Shown: positions 51,813 to 60,887, counted from the stretch's first letter. The stretch: DNA of 64,000 bases from Didemnitutus sp041906465 (GCA_041906465.1 JAYRJE010000003.1:310001-374000); one strand, 5' to 3'. Notes: a model not told the origin generated them from the letters alone. Translations and numbers: made by a program.

Positions 51813-54122
51813 ATGTTACCTCGTGCCATCCCAAGCCGCCTCCTGCGGAGCCGGTGGCTGCCGGCGTTGACGCTGGCGGTCGGCGGGAGCGCGACCTTGT
51901 TTGTCGCCGCAAACACGAAAGTCTGGACCCCGCACATCGGCTCCGTGCACGCCGGCTTCCTGCTCGGCGCCGGAGCGGTGGTGACGTGGTTGATGACGGC
52001 GCTGGCTTGGACGACGGTCCATTTGCGCCGCCGCTCCATTGCGCTCGCCGAGCGCATGACCGCCGAAATGGCCCGTCGCGAGGCGCAGCTGCGCTTCATC
52101 CTCAACGCCCTGCCGGTGGGGGTCAGCTGGGTGCGCCAGGGCGAGAACACCGAAAGCTGGATCAACGACGCGGTGCTGCATCTCAGCGGTCTGGGCCGCG
52201 AGCAGGCACTCGATCCGGAGGCGTTCCGCGCCGTGACCCATCCCGACGACTGGGCGGCGCAGGTCGCCTGGCAGGATCGGCTGCACCGGCGGGAGATCGA
52301 CCATTATACGATGCAGAAGCGCTACCTGCTGCCCAATGGCGCGGTGCGCTGGTGCGAGTTGTCCGTGTGCGCGTGCCGCCCGGAGGCGTTCGGACCGCTG
52401 GAGCAAGTCTCGGCCGAGATCGACATCACCGAGAAGAAGCAGCGCGAGGCGGAACTGCACGCTGCGATGGAAGCGGCCGCGTCGCTCAACGAGCAACTCG
52501 AGGAGCTGATCACCCGCGCGCAGCAATCCGCCGACGAGGCCAATCTCGCGAGCCAGGCCAAAAGCCAGTTCCTCGCGATGATGAGCCATGAAATCCGCAC
52601 GCCGATGAACGGCGTGATCGGCATGACGAGCCTGTTGCTCGACTCGCCGCTCACGCGCGAGCAGCGCGAGTTCGCGGAGACGATCCGCGCGAGCGGCGAG
52701 GCGCTGCTGACGATCATCAACGACATTCTCGATTTTTCGAAGATCGAGTCGGGGCGCATGGAGCTGGAGTCCGCGGAATTCTCGCTGCGCGAATGCGTCG
52801 AAGGTGCGCTCGACGTGCTGGCTGCCAAGGCGGCCGAGAAGCATATCGACCTGCTCTACGAAATCGCCGACGGCGTGCCCAACAACGTGCGCGGCGATGC
52901 GACGCGACTCCGCCAGGTCGTCGTCAACCTCCTCGGCAATGCGCTGAAATTCACCGCCAAGGGCGAGGTCGTGCTGACCGTGAAGACGCAGGCGCTGCAG
53001 GACGGGATCGCGGAATTGCGCTTCGCCGTGCGCGATACCGGAATCGGCATCGCGCCTGAGGCGATCGGGCGTCTGTTCCAGTCGTTCACCCAGGTCGACG
53101 CTTCCACCACCCGGAAATACGGTGGCACTGGACTGGGTCTCGCGATCAGCAAGCGCTTGGTGGAGCTCATGGAGGGCCGCATGTGGGTCGAGAGCACGCC
53201 GGGCGTAGGCTCGACCTTCTTCTTCACGATCAAGCTCGAGGCCGCGGCGAGCAAACCGCGCCCCTTCGTCAATCCCGCCCGCTCCCTGCAAGGGCGGCAC
53301 CTGCTGATGGTGGACGACAATGCGACCAACCTGCGCATCCTGGGCGAACTGGCGAAGGGCTGGGGCATGGTGCCGCACGGCGTCGCGGAGCCGGCCGAGG
53401 CGCTGCGCCTTTTGCGCGCGGGCCGGCATTTCGATGTGGCGGTCCTCGACATGCAGATGCCCGGGATGGACGGCCAGATGCTGGCCCAGAAGATTCGGGA
53501 GATCATTTCGCCGGAGGAGTTGCCGCTGATGTTGCTGTCGTCGGTCGGCAATCGCGTGAAGGAGGGGCTGTTCGCCGCCAACTTGCTCAAGCCCGTGAAA
53601 CCTTCGGCACTCGTGGATGCGTTGTCGCGGGTGCTGGGGCCGCGGGGGGAGGACGGAGCGGTGGCGATTGGCGCCGCGCCGCCTGCGCCAGTCGCGGTGG
53701 TGCGCGAGCCGGAGTTTCAACAGAGCGAGCGCCTGCTGCTGGCGGAGGACAATCTCGTCAACCAGAGGGTCGCGCTGCATTTGCTGAAGAGCATCGGTTA
53801 CTGTGCCGACGTGGTCGGCAACGGGCTGGAGGTGCTCGAGGCGCTGCGGCGCCAGCGCTACGACGTGATCCTGCTCGATGTGCAGATGCCGGAGATGGAT
53901 GGGCTGGAGGCGGCGGCGCAAATCTGCCGGCTTTACCCGTCCCCCGCGTCACGCCCCTGGATGGTCGCGCTTACGGCGAACGCGATGCAGGGCGACCGCG
54001 AGTTGTGCCTGGCGGCGGGAATGGATGATTACCTCGCGAAGCCCATCAAGGTGCCGGCGCTCGCCGAAGCGTTGCTGCGGGCGAAAGAGAAGCTCGCCGC
54101 GCGGGCCAACCTCGCGGCGTAG
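51813..54122 (+). CDS. Hybrid sensor histidine kinase: PAS and two receivers
   Basis: 769 aa from the ATG at 51813 with GGAAAGGGG upstream; the open frame before it overlaps the previous gene and is not coding. Two N-terminal membrane helices (WLPALTLAVGGSATLFVAA and AGFLLGAGAVVTWLMTALAW), one PAS domain (about 90-210), a short coiled coil, then HisKA with His259 (MSHEIRTPMNGV), HATPase (NLLGNALKFTAKGE, DTGIGIAPEAIG, GGTGLGLAISKRL) and two receivers with Asp546 (LDMQMPGMDG) and Asp689 (LLDVQMPEMDG). Closely similar to the preceding kinase over the kinase and receivers, so the pair arose by duplication; the sensing parts differ. Confidence 0.92.
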   Translation: MLPRAIPSRLLRSRWLPALTLAVGGSATLFVAANTKVWTPHIGSVHAGFLLGAGAVVTWLMTALAWTTVHLRRRSIALAERMTAEMARREAQLRFILNALPVGVSWVRQGENTESWINDAVLHLSGLGREQALDPEAFRAVTHPDDWAAQVAWQDRLHRREIDHYTMQKRYLLPNGAVRWCELSVCACRPEAFGPLEQVSAEIDITEKKQREAELHAAMEAAASLNEQLEELITRAQQSADEANLASQAKSQFLAMMSHEIRTPMNGVIGMTSLLLDSPLTREQREFAETIRASGEALLTIINDILDFSKIESGRMELESAEFSLRECVEGALDVLAAKAAEKHIDLLYEIADGVPNNVRGDATRLRQVVVNLLGNALKFTAKGEVVLTVKTQALQDGIAELRFAVRDTGIGIAPEAIGRLFQSFTQVDASTTRKYGGTGLGLAISKRLVELMEGRMWVESTPGVGSTFFFTIKLEAAASKPRPFVNPARSLQGRHLLMVDDNATNLRILGELAKGWGMVPHGVAEPAEALRLLRAGRHFDVAVLDMQMPGMDGQMLAQKIREIISPEELPLMLLSSVGNRVKEGLFAANLLKPVKPSALVDALSRVLGPRGEDGAVAIGAAPPAPVAVVREPEFQQSERLLLAEDNLVNQRVALHLLKSIGYCADVVGNGLEVLEALRRQRYDVILLDVQMPEMDGLEAAAQICRLYPSPASRPWMVALTANAMQGDRELCLAAGMDDYLAKPIKVPALAEALLRAKEKLAARANLAA

Positions 54123-54165
54123 GGCGCGCGGATGTGGCGGCATATGCGTCGTGGCGGCCGGAGGA

Positions 54166-54221
54166 GGTAGGGCGGCGAGTCCCCTCGCCGCCGCCGCGCG
54201 GAGCGGAGTCCGCGTCCTACC
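54166..54221. repeat. GTAGGGCG palindromic module, second copy
   Basis: GGTAGGGCGGCGAGTCCCCT on the left and GGAGCGGAGTCCGCG then TCCTACC on the right. Nearly the same as the module at 29645-29705, differing by a shorter middle. It lies in the 244-base gap between the convergent kinase and hemA genes. Further on in this gap (54280-54355) GCCGTAGCCG and CGGCTACGGT form another long-range dyad. These may end both transcripts. Confidence 0.65.
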
Positions 54222-54366
54222 CGCCGCCAGCCGCGGCCACACTATTTTTGAAACCACCTGAGCGTGGTTTGAGTTGAAGTGTCGCCGTAGCCGGCAGGTA
54301 GGCTGGGTTTGTCCCCGACCCGTCGGGCGTAAAATCCGACCGACAAAAACGGCTACGGTCTAACGC

Positions 54367-55431
54367 TCACGCGTGCGGCTTGGCGGTGTTGTTTGTGCCG
54401 AGCGAGTGGGCGACGGCCGGCCAGAGCTGCGCGGTGCGCTCGGCGAGGATGGCGCGGCACTTCGCGACCTCGGCCTGGCGCTGCGCGAGGTTCGCCTCGG
54501 CGATCTGTGCGAGGTCGTCGAGATTGTAGACGTAGACATTGCCGAGCTTGGCGCACTCGGGCTCGATGTCGCGCGGCAGGGCGAGGTCGATCAGAAATAG
54601 CGGCCGGCCAGCGCGCTTCTTCATCGCGGCGGCGACGAGGTCGCGCGTGATGACGGCGTTCGGCGAACTGGTGGAGCTGGCGACGACGTCGGACGCGGCG
54701 AGCAGCTCGGGCAACTCGGCCATCGTGGCGGCCCAACCGCCGGCGGCGGCGGCGGTCTCCTCGGCGCGGGACAGCGTGCGGCTGGCGACCGTGATCGATT
54801 TCGAGCCGCGGCTCTGGAAAGCTTGCGCGGTTTTCAGGCCGATCTCGCCGGCGCCGACGACGAGCACTTTGGTGGAGGCGAGTTCACCGAAGATCTTGCC
54901 GGCGAGATCGACGGCGACGGTGGCGATGCTGACCTGGCCGGCGCCGATCGCAGTGTTGGTGCGGATGTGCTTCGCGGCTTGGAAGGTTTTTTGGAAAACG
55001 CGGTTCAGGACGGGGCCGGTCCACTTGCGCTCGAGCGCCTTGTCGTAGGCGCTCTTCACCTGGCCGAGAATTTCGACCTCGCCGACGATCTGCGAGTCGA
55101 GGCCCGAGGCGACTTCGAAGAGGTGCGCGATGGCGTCGTGGTTGTCGCGGCGGAGGACGACGCCCTCGAGTTCGGCGGGAGCGCAGCCGGTGACATCGCT
55201 GATGGTGCGGCGGACGGCCTCGGCGGTGTCGGTGTTTTCCGCGACGCCGTAGAGTTCGACACGATTGCAGGTGTTGAGCAGCGCGAACTCGCGGATGCCC
55301 GGCGTGGCGCGCAGGCGCTCGGCGAGCTGGTTGGCGCGGGCTTCGTCGATCGCGAGCCGCTCGCGCACCGCCATGGGTGCGGTGTGGTGGCTGGCGCCGA
55401 AGAGAACGAGGACGGGTGACTGGCTCTCCAT
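54367..55431 (-). CDS. hemA: Glutamyl-tRNA reductase
   Basis: 354 aa from the ATG at 55431, directly after the ccsA-like gene (stop at 55434). First enzyme of the C5 haem pathway, reducing Glu-tRNA to glutamate 1-semialdehyde. N-terminal catalytic domain with LLNTCNRVELYG (nucleophile Cys55) and GLDSQIVGEVEILGQVK; NADPH domain with VLVVGAGEIGLKTAQAF and VASRTLSRAEE; IDLALPRDIEPE. The C-terminal dimerisation helix region is short, so the protein is smaller than E. coli HemA (418 aa). Needed for the haems of the cytochrome bd oxidase encoded elsewhere in the window. Confidence 0.95.
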   Translation of the reverse strand: MESQSPVLVLFGASHHTAPMAVRERLAIDEARANQLAERLRATPGIREFALLNTCNRVELYGVAENTDTAEAVRRTISDVTGCAPAELEGVVLRRDNHDAIAHLFEVASGLDSQIVGEVEILGQVKSAYDKALERKWTGPVLNRVFQKTFQAAKHIRTNTAIGAGQVSIATVAVDLAGKIFGELASTKVLVVGAGEIGLKTAQAFQSRGSKSITVASRTLSRAEETAAAAGGWAATMAELPELLAASDVVASSTSSPNAVITRDLVAAAMKKRAGRPLFLIDLALPRDIEPECAKLGNVYVYNLDDLAQIAEANLAQRQAEVAKCRAILAERTAQLWPAVAHSLGTNNTAKPHA

Positions 55432-55433
55432 GA

Positions 55434-56282
55434 TCAGTGCACCGGGGTGAGTTCGACGCGATGCGACTCGCGGTTGGCGTTGATGGGACCGAGCGACATC
55501 ATCGCGAGCATGAACAGCACGACGCAGGTCCAGGAAAAGCGCACGGCGTAGAGGACGCCGCGCCAGCGCAGCGCGAGTGCGACGGCGTAAATGAACCAGA
55601 CGGCGAGGGTGACGAGGAGTTTGGGCCAGTGGACCGAGGCGGTGTCGCGCACCCACCAGGAGGCGCCGACGCAGAGCGAGACCGTGAGCAGACCGACGCC
55701 GGCCATCAGCATGCGCTGGTTGATCTGGTCGAGTTGGACGACGGAGGGCAGGAACCAGAAGAGGCCGTCGAGCCGTTTCTGTTTCAACGCCCAGTTTTGC
55801 AGCAGGTGCATGATCGAGGTCAGCGCCAGCAGGCCGAAGACGCCGTAGCTGAACACGGCGAGCGCGGCGTGAAACTCGATCCAGGGATTGTTGCCGAAGA
55901 GTTTGGTGCCGCGGGTGAGGTCCCATTGCGGGATGGCGAGCGAGATGGTGGCGAGGCTGGCGGCGTAGCCCGAGGTGAACAGGCCGAGCAGCGAGACGCG
56001 GAAGGCCGGACCGACGATGAAATAGAGCACCATCGCGGACCAGGCGACGAACTGGACAATTTCGAACTGATTGCCGAGCGGGCAGCCGCCGTGCGCCAGG
56101 CCGCGCACGTAGAGGCCGGCGGTCTGCGTCGCGAGGCCGAACGCGAGCAGCATGTTCAACAGCGTCCGTTCGCCGGTCGCGTGCTGCTTGCGGAGCAACT
56201 GGACGCAGCCCACGACAAACCCGGCCAGGTAAAGCAAGGTGCCGAGCCAGAGGATGCTGCGGTCCGTGAGCATGGAATTCAT
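55434..56282 (-). CDS. CcsA/HemX-like cytochrome c assembly membrane protein
   Basis: 282 aa from the ATG at 56282 (a later ATG at 56273 and an earlier one at 56306 are possible). Eight membrane helices and the conserved Trp-rich/His pattern of the CcmC/CcsA family: GGCPLGNQFEIVQFVAWSAMVLYF, NNPWIEFHAALAVFSYGVFGLLAL with a haem-ligand-type His, and ending with a late helix. The usual WGxxWxWD signature is only partly kept (GASWWVRD). Genes of this kind next to hemA are called hemX or ccsA. It probably takes part in haem handling at the membrane. Overlaps closely with hemA (two-base gap). Confidence 0.82.
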   Translation of the reverse strand: MNSMLTDRSILWLGTLLYLAGFVVGCVQLLRKQHATGERTLLNMLLAFGLATQTAGLYVRGLAHGGCPLGNQFEIVQFVAWSAMVLYFIVGPAFRVSLLGLFTSGYAASLATISLAIPQWDLTRGTKLFGNNPWIEFHAALAVFSYGVFGLLALTSIMHLLQNWALKQKRLDGLFWFLPSVVQLDQINQRMLMAGVGLLTVSLCVGASWWVRDTASVHWPKLLVTLAVWFIYAVALALRWRGVLYAVRFSWTCVVLFMLAMMSLGPINANRESHRVELTPVH

Positions 56283-56426
56283 CGGTCGACCACTGTGGGG
56301 GGGCACGGCGGGTCCCGCAAGTGCCGGCGCACTGTATCATTTGACGGATGTGTCTCAGAATTTGCGCTTCAAAAGCGGAAGGGCGACGCGAGTGGGGCGC
56401 CACCAGCGCACGGGCAACGTTGGCGG

Positions 56427-56450
56427 GCGGGGTCCGAACCCCGCCGCGAC
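56427..56450. repeat. GGCGGGGTCCGAACCCCGCC dyad
   Basis: A perfect short palindrome-like stem (GGCGGGGT/ACCCCGCC) followed by GCGAC, related to the left arm of the inverted repeat at 45367-45442. Lies in the 287-base gap between the divergent ccsA-like and vanZ-like genes together with another GC-rich stretch (CCCGGCGGGGGGCGGC). Remnant of the same repeat family. Confidence 0.45.
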
Positions 56451-56569
56451 CGCGATACGGCGCCCAAACCCGGCGGGGGGCGGCGACCGCGGCTCCATTC
56501 GGTGGCGCAATGAGACGGGAGGAGAATTTGCCTTGAGCGGGCCGCCAGGGGGCTGGCTAGGCTGGCGCG

Positions 56570-56959
56570 ATGCAACTCTCATCGCCGCACGGTTGGCGCG
56601 GGTGGCTGTGGCCGGTGACGCTGGCCACGGTGATCGTGGCCGCATCCGGGCGCGGACAGGTGGCGGCGCCGAGTATCGTGAATTTCGACAAGGCCGCGCA
56701 TTTCTTCGTCTACGGCTTGTTGACCACGCTGGTGGCGCGCAATGGCTTCGTGCCGGGCCGCGCGTGGGTGCCGATCGTGGTCGTGTCGCTGTTCGGGCTG
56801 ACGGACGAATGGCACCAGAGTTTCACGCCGGGACGGAGTGTGGAGGTCGTCGACTGGCTGGCCGACACGCTCGGGGCCATCGTGGCGGTGACCGCGTATG
56901 CGGGCTGGCCGTTCTATCGGGCGACTTTGGAGCGGACGCTGGGGCGCCGGCGGAGTTGA
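56570..56959 (+). CDS. VanZ-like small membrane protein
   Basis: 129 aa with three to four membrane helices: WLWPVTLATVIVAAS, KAAHFFVYGLLTTLVA, WVPIVVVSLFGLTDEWHQSF and LADTLGAIVAVTAYAGWPFY. The motif DKAAHFFVYG, the TDEWHQSFTPGRSVEVVDWLADTLGA block and its length match the VanZ-like family (related to the glycopeptide-resistance accessory protein VanZ). Function outside that context is unknown. Precedes ligA by 36 bases and may share its transcript. Confidence 0.82.
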   Translation: MQLSSPHGWRGWLWPVTLATVIVAASGRGQVAAPSIVNFDKAAHFFVYGLLTTLVARNGFVPGRAWVPIVVVSLFGLTDEWHQSFTPGRSVEVVDWLADTLGAIVAVTAYAGWPFYRATLERTLGRRRS

Positions 56960-56995
56960 AAACCGGGCGCCGATGCGTCCAACTGCGACATTCGC

Positions 56996-59212
56996 ATGAA
57001 TCCCGCCGACGCCCAGAAGGAGATCGCCCAACTCCGCGCCCAGGTCGCGCATCACGACGAACTCTACTACCGGCAGGCGAAGCCCGAGATCAGCGATTTC
57101 GAATACGACCAGCGGAAGCGCCGCCTGGCCGACTTGGAGGACCAGTTTCCGGAGTTCGCGCTCAATGATTCGCCCACCCAGCGGGTCGGCGACGATCGTG
57201 TGCAGGGCTTCCGCGAGGTCGCGCACCTGCAACGAATGCTCAGCCTCGACAACACCTACAGTGAGGACGAGGTGCGGGCCTTCCACGCGCGGCTGGCGCG
57301 GCTGCTCGGAACCGAGGACCTGCACTATACGGTCGAGCCGAAGATCGACGGCGTGGCGATCAGCCTGACCTACGAGCGCGGCGAGTTCGTGCGCGCCGTG
57401 ACGCGCGGCCGGGGCGACGTTGGCGATGACGTCACCGCCAACGTGCGCACGATCGCGACGCTGCCGCGGAAACTGGCGGCGAGTCCGGACGCGCCGGTTC
57501 CCGAACTCGTCGAGATTCGCGGCGAGATTTACCTCACCGCCGCCGAGTTCGAGCGCCTCAACGCCGAGCGCGCGGCCGCAGGCGAGGAACTCTACGCCAA
57601 CCCGCGCAACACCGCGGCCGGCTCGCTCAAGCAGCTCGATCCCGCGGAGGTCGCGCGGCGGAAGCTTTCGCTGGTTTGCTACAGCCTCGGCCATTGCCAG
57701 CCGCCGGTGATCGAGACGCAGGCCGGTCTCCACGCCAGCCTCAAGGCCTGGGGACTGCCCGGCGTAGAGCGTATCTGGCATGCGCGCGGCATCGACGCCG
57801 TCTGGAACGCCATCGGCGAACTCGATGGCCTGCGGCGCACCTTCGCTTACGGCACCGATGGCGCGGTGGTGAAACTCGATGACGTCGGCCTCCAACGCGA
57901 GGCTGGCTCGACCGACAAGGCGCCGCGTTGGGCCATCGCCTATAAATACAAGCCCGACACCGCGCGCACGCGGCTCAAGGCCATCACCATCCAAGTCGGC
58001 AAGACCGGCATCCTCAGCCCCGTGGCGGAGCTCGAGCCGGTGTTTCTCGCCGGCAGCACCATCGCTCGCGCCACGCTGCACAACGAGGAGGAGATCCGGC
58101 GCAAGGACATCCGCGTGGGCGATCTCGTGGAAATCGAGAAGGCCGGTGAAGTCATCCCCGCGGTGCTGCGCTCGTTTCCGGAAGAGCGCGCTCCCGATGC
58201 GCCGGAATTCGACCTGTGCGCCGCGGTCGGGCACCGTTGCCCGGTGTGCGGTGGCCGCATCGCCAAAGTCGAGGTGGCGGACGAGGAGGCGCAGGGCGTG
58301 GCCTGGAAGTGCCAGAACTACGATTGCGCCGCGCAGCGCACGGGGCGGCTGGGTTTCTTCTGCAGCCGCCGGGCGCTTGCGATCGATGGCGTGGGTGGCG
58401 TGGTGGCGGCCAAGCTGGTGGAGCTCGGCCACGTGCAGGATCCGCCGGATCTCTACGACGTTTCACTCGAAACCCTGGCCACGCTCAACCTCGGCACGGC
58501 CGAGGAGCCGCGGGTCTTCGGCGAGAAGAACGCCGCCAAGGTCGTCGCTGCGCGTGAGGCCGCGCGTGCGTTGCCGCTCGAAAAATGGCTTTATGCGCTC
58601 AGCGTGCCCGACGTGGGCGAGTCCACCGCGCGGGAACTGGCGCGCCGTCACCGCAATTTCGCCGAACTGACCAATTCGGCGCTCCTGCGCGCGGTGCTGC
58701 AGCGTGCGACACTCGAAGAGGAGAAAGAACGCGACAGTCCCAATTCGAAAAAGAACCCGCCCAAGGACGAGACGGAGAAGGAGCGCCGCAAGGCGCGCCG
58801 CGCCCAGATCAACGCCGAGGTCGAAGCCCTCGATACCGGCGCCCTGGCCGGAGTTCCCTCCGACCTCGGTCCGGCGGTCGCCGCGAGCACGCTGGAATTC
58901 TTCGCGAGCGAGCCGGGAAAGCGCTTGCTGGGCAAACTGGCGAAGCTCGGCATCGATCCGCAGGGCACGGTCGTTGCGGCGGGCGTGTTCACCGGCAAGA
59001 CCTTCGTGCTCACCGGCACGCTGCCGACGCTTTCGCGCGACGAGGCGACCGCGCAAATCCTCGCTGCCGGCGGCAAGGTGTCGGGCAGCGTCAGCAAGAA
59101 GACGAGCTACGTCCTCGCCGGCGAGGACGCCGGTTCGAAGCTCGAGAAGGCGCAGCAACTCGGCGTGCCGGTGATCGACGAGGCCGGGTTCCGGCGGATG
59201 TTGTCCACTTGA
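56996..59212 (+). CDS. ligA: NAD-dependent DNA ligase with a charged insertion
   Basis: 738 aa, about 65 more than typical LigA. Ia domain at the N-terminus (YYRQAKPEISDFEYD), adenylation domain with KIDG (Lys116 in EPKIDGVAI), OB fold, zinc finger (CPVC and CQNYDC), helix-hairpin-helix region and a C-terminal BRCT domain (VFTGKTFVLTGTLPTLSRDE to KLEKAQQLGVPVIDE). A Lys/Glu-rich stretch of about 45 residues (from EEEKERDSPNSKKNPPKDE) inside the helix-hairpin-helix part explains much of the extra length. It seals nicks in DNA replication using NAD+. Confidence 0.95.
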   Translation: MNPADAQKEIAQLRAQVAHHDELYYRQAKPEISDFEYDQRKRRLADLEDQFPEFALNDSPTQRVGDDRVQGFREVAHLQRMLSLDNTYSEDEVRAFHARLARLLGTEDLHYTVEPKIDGVAISLTYERGEFVRAVTRGRGDVGDDVTANVRTIATLPRKLAASPDAPVPELVEIRGEIYLTAAEFERLNAERAAAGEELYANPRNTAAGSLKQLDPAEVARRKLSLVCYSLGHCQPPVIETQAGLHASLKAWGLPGVERIWHARGIDAVWNAIGELDGLRRTFAYGTDGAVVKLDDVGLQREAGSTDKAPRWAIAYKYKPDTARTRLKAITIQVGKTGILSPVAELEPVFLAGSTIARATLHNEEEIRRKDIRVGDLVEIEKAGEVIPAVLRSFPEERAPDAPEFDLCAAVGHRCPVCGGRIAKVEVADEEAQGVAWKCQNYDCAAQRTGRLGFFCSRRALAIDGVGGVVAAKLVELGHVQDPPDLYDVSLETLATLNLGTAEEPRVFGEKNAAKVVAAREAARALPLEKWLYALSVPDVGESTARELARRHRNFAELTNSALLRAVLQRATLEEEKERDSPNSKKNPPKDETEKERRKARRAQINAEVEALDTGALAGVPSDLGPAVAASTLEFFASEPGKRLLGKLAKLGIDPQGTVVAAGVFTGKTFVLTGTLPTLSRDEATAQILAAGGKVSGSVSKKTSYVLAGEDAGSKLEKAQQLGVPVIDEAGFRRMLST

Positions 59213-59215
59213 CGC

Positions 59216-59689
59216 TCAGTGCAACCCGGTCGGCAGACCGGGCGGCAGCTCGGCGCGGGCGCGCGCTTCGCCATCGACCGAGACCGGCCCGGGACCGGCG
59301 ACGGTGATAACCGAGAGCAACACGAGCACCAGCGCGGAGAGTTCCAGCGACTGGCTGGCAGCCAGAAGCCCTTCGCCGCGGTGGATGAGAAACACCGCGC
59401 CGATCAACACGGGCAGCTGCACGGCGGCGGCGATTCGCGTGAGGATGCCGAACGCGAGCATCGCGCCACCGACGAAGTGCGCGAGGGTGACGTAGTGCAG
59501 CAGTGCCGCTGACAGCAGCCATGACTGGCCGGAACGAGCGACGAGTTCGCTGACGAATTCCGTGCGCGCGTTCGTGATGAGGAGCAGTCCGCGAACGAAG
59601 AGGGCGAGGCCGAGGAAGATTCGGACCAAGTCGAGCCACACCTTCGGATGAGCTTCCGCCCAATCGAATCCTTGACGCAGTTTGTGCAT
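59216..59689 (-). CDS. DoxX-family membrane protein
   Basis: 157 aa from the ATG at 59689, which has an ideal ribosome binding site (AGGAGG, spacing four bases); the longer open frame from 59773 lacks one. Four membrane helices: LVRIFLGLALFVRGLLLI, LLHYVTLAHFVGGAMLAFGI, LPVLIGAVFLIHR and LELSALVLVLLSVITVAG. The order fits the DoxX/SURF4-like family, small quinone-linked membrane proteins often of unknown role. Convergent with ligA with a three-base gap. Confidence 0.8.
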   Translation of the reverse strand: MHKLRQGFDWAEAHPKVWLDLVRIFLGLALFVRGLLLITNARTEFVSELVARSGQSWLLSAALLHYVTLAHFVGGAMLAFGILTRIAAAVQLPVLIGAVFLIHRGEGLLAASQSLELSALVLVLLSVITVAGPGPVSVDGEARARAELPPGLPTGLH

Positions 59690-59800
59690 GGAGCCTCCTG
59701 ACGTGGATGGGAGAGCCGGCGGGCGTCGTGTCCGCCGATGCGCGGAACGTAGGCGCGCGCGGCGCTGCGTCAAAGGGCGCTTTTATAGCGCGGCCCGAGC

Positions 59801-60280
59801 TCAGGCTTGCGAACCGGCGCCGAGTGGAGCCGGTGCGTCGAGGGCCGCCGTCCGCAGCAATGTGAGTTCCTTCTCGAAGGTCGTGCGCAGGAAGCGCGTC
59901 ATGAGCTGGCGTTCCAGCCAGCCGAGCGGACCGCCGCGCGCGCGGACGACGGTGGTGATGGTGACGCGGGCGCCGCCGGACGGAGTGGGATCGACCGTGA
60001 AGGTCGTGTAGAAGCGTCCCGCGAGATCCGTTTCCTGCAGCACGCGGCCAGGTTCCGGTTCGGTGATGCGCGAGCGGGTCGTGTCGGTGACTCCGAGAAA
60101 TTTCGTCTCGAAACGGATCACCGTTCCGGCGCCGACGCCGCCTTGTTCGACCACGAGGGCGCCGAAGGGCGGGCGCGGCAGAATTTTCTGGTGCCCGGAA
60201 TGGTAGTCGGCGATCAGCGCGTAGAGCGTGGGAGCGGGAGCCTCGATCGCGGCCGAGGCGGAGATGCGGTAGTCCGACAC
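59801..60280 (-). CDS. SRPBCC (START-like) domain protein
   Basis: 159 aa, cytosolic. The sequence begins YRISASAAIEAPAPTLYALIADYHSGHQKILP, the usual first strand and helix of the polyketide-cyclase/dehydrase SRPBCC fold, continues with beta strands (GAGTVIRFETKFLG, VLQETDLAGRFYTTFTV) and ends with a long helix (LERQLMTRFLRTTFEKELTLL). Such proteins bind hydrophobic ligands; the ligand here is unknown. Ten bases downstream, on the same strand, begins the stop of the next upstream gene (60291), so the two are likely co-transcribed. Confidence 0.82.
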   Translation of the reverse strand: MSDYRISASAAIEAPAPTLYALIADYHSGHQKILPRPPFGALVVEQGGVGAGTVIRFETKFLGVTDTTRSRITEPEPGRVLQETDLAGRFYTTFTVDPTPSGGARVTITTVVRARGGPLGWLERQLMTRFLRTTFEKELTLLRTAALDAPAPLGAGSQA

Positions 60281-60290
60281 GTCGGGCGGC

Positions 60291-60884
60291 TCAGTAGCCG
60301 TGGCGCTGGAGCTGCATCTGCAGCTCGCGTTGGAAGGCCTGGACGTCGGGGGCGCTCGGCTTGTAGCCGGGTTGGCCGGTGTCGAGCATGAGGCGGCCGT
60401 ATTGATCGAGCGCCCATTTGCCGCTGACGCCGTCGCTGAAGGTCACGCTGCCGCTCATGGCGAAGCCCGGACGCACGACGCGGTCGAGCTCGACCGTGAC
60501 GCCGCCTGCGCCGGCGGGCGCTTCGGGCATCGGCTCTTCTGCGGGAAATTCGTCGGCGTGCAGCTCGTCTTCGTCGTCGGCGTGCGCGTCGTGCTCATTG
60601 GAGCCCAAGCCGACCTTTTCCTTCAATTGGTCGAGCATGCTTTTCTTCCCGGGAGCGGCGGGAGCGGCGGGACGCGCAGCGGCCGCCTTGGTGACGTCGG
60701 TCGTGTCGACCTTCGGCGCCGGATCCTTGAGCTCGAGTTCGAGATCGTCGACGAGGAAGCGAACGTCGCGATACGTCAGCGAAATCTTGAACTGCTCGCC
60801 GAGCTTCTTCTGCACGGCGGAGAGATTGTCTCCGGCGGCAATCCAGGAGGCGACGGCGGCTTTTTGTTCGGGCGTGAGGGTCAT
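60291..60884 (-). CDS. Conserved hypothetical protein, Ala/Pro linker
   Basis: 197 aa from the ATG at 60884; upstream in-frame codons run through an AATCGAAAATC repeat and are not likely to be translated. The N-terminal 55 residues (TPEQKAAVASWIAAGDNLSA and ISLTYRDVRFLVDDLELEL) look like a helix-turn-helix. A linker with poly-Ala/Pro and an acidic stretch (DDEDELHADEFPAEE) follows, then a C-terminal beta domain (VTVELDRVVRPGFAMSGSV to QYGRLMLD). I recall this type as conserved in Opitutaceae without known function. It lies between the SRPBCC gene and dnaA. Confidence 0.7.
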   Translation of the reverse strand: MTLTPEQKAAVASWIAAGDNLSAVQKKLGEQFKISLTYRDVRFLVDDLELELKDPAPKVDTTDVTKAAAARPAAPAAPGKKSMLDQLKEKVGLGSNEHDAHADDEDELHADEFPAEEPMPEAPAGAGGVTVELDRVVRPGFAMSGSVTFSDGVSGKWALDQYGRLMLDTGQPGYKPSAPDVQAFQRELQMQLQRHGY

Positions 60885-60887
60885 TGC

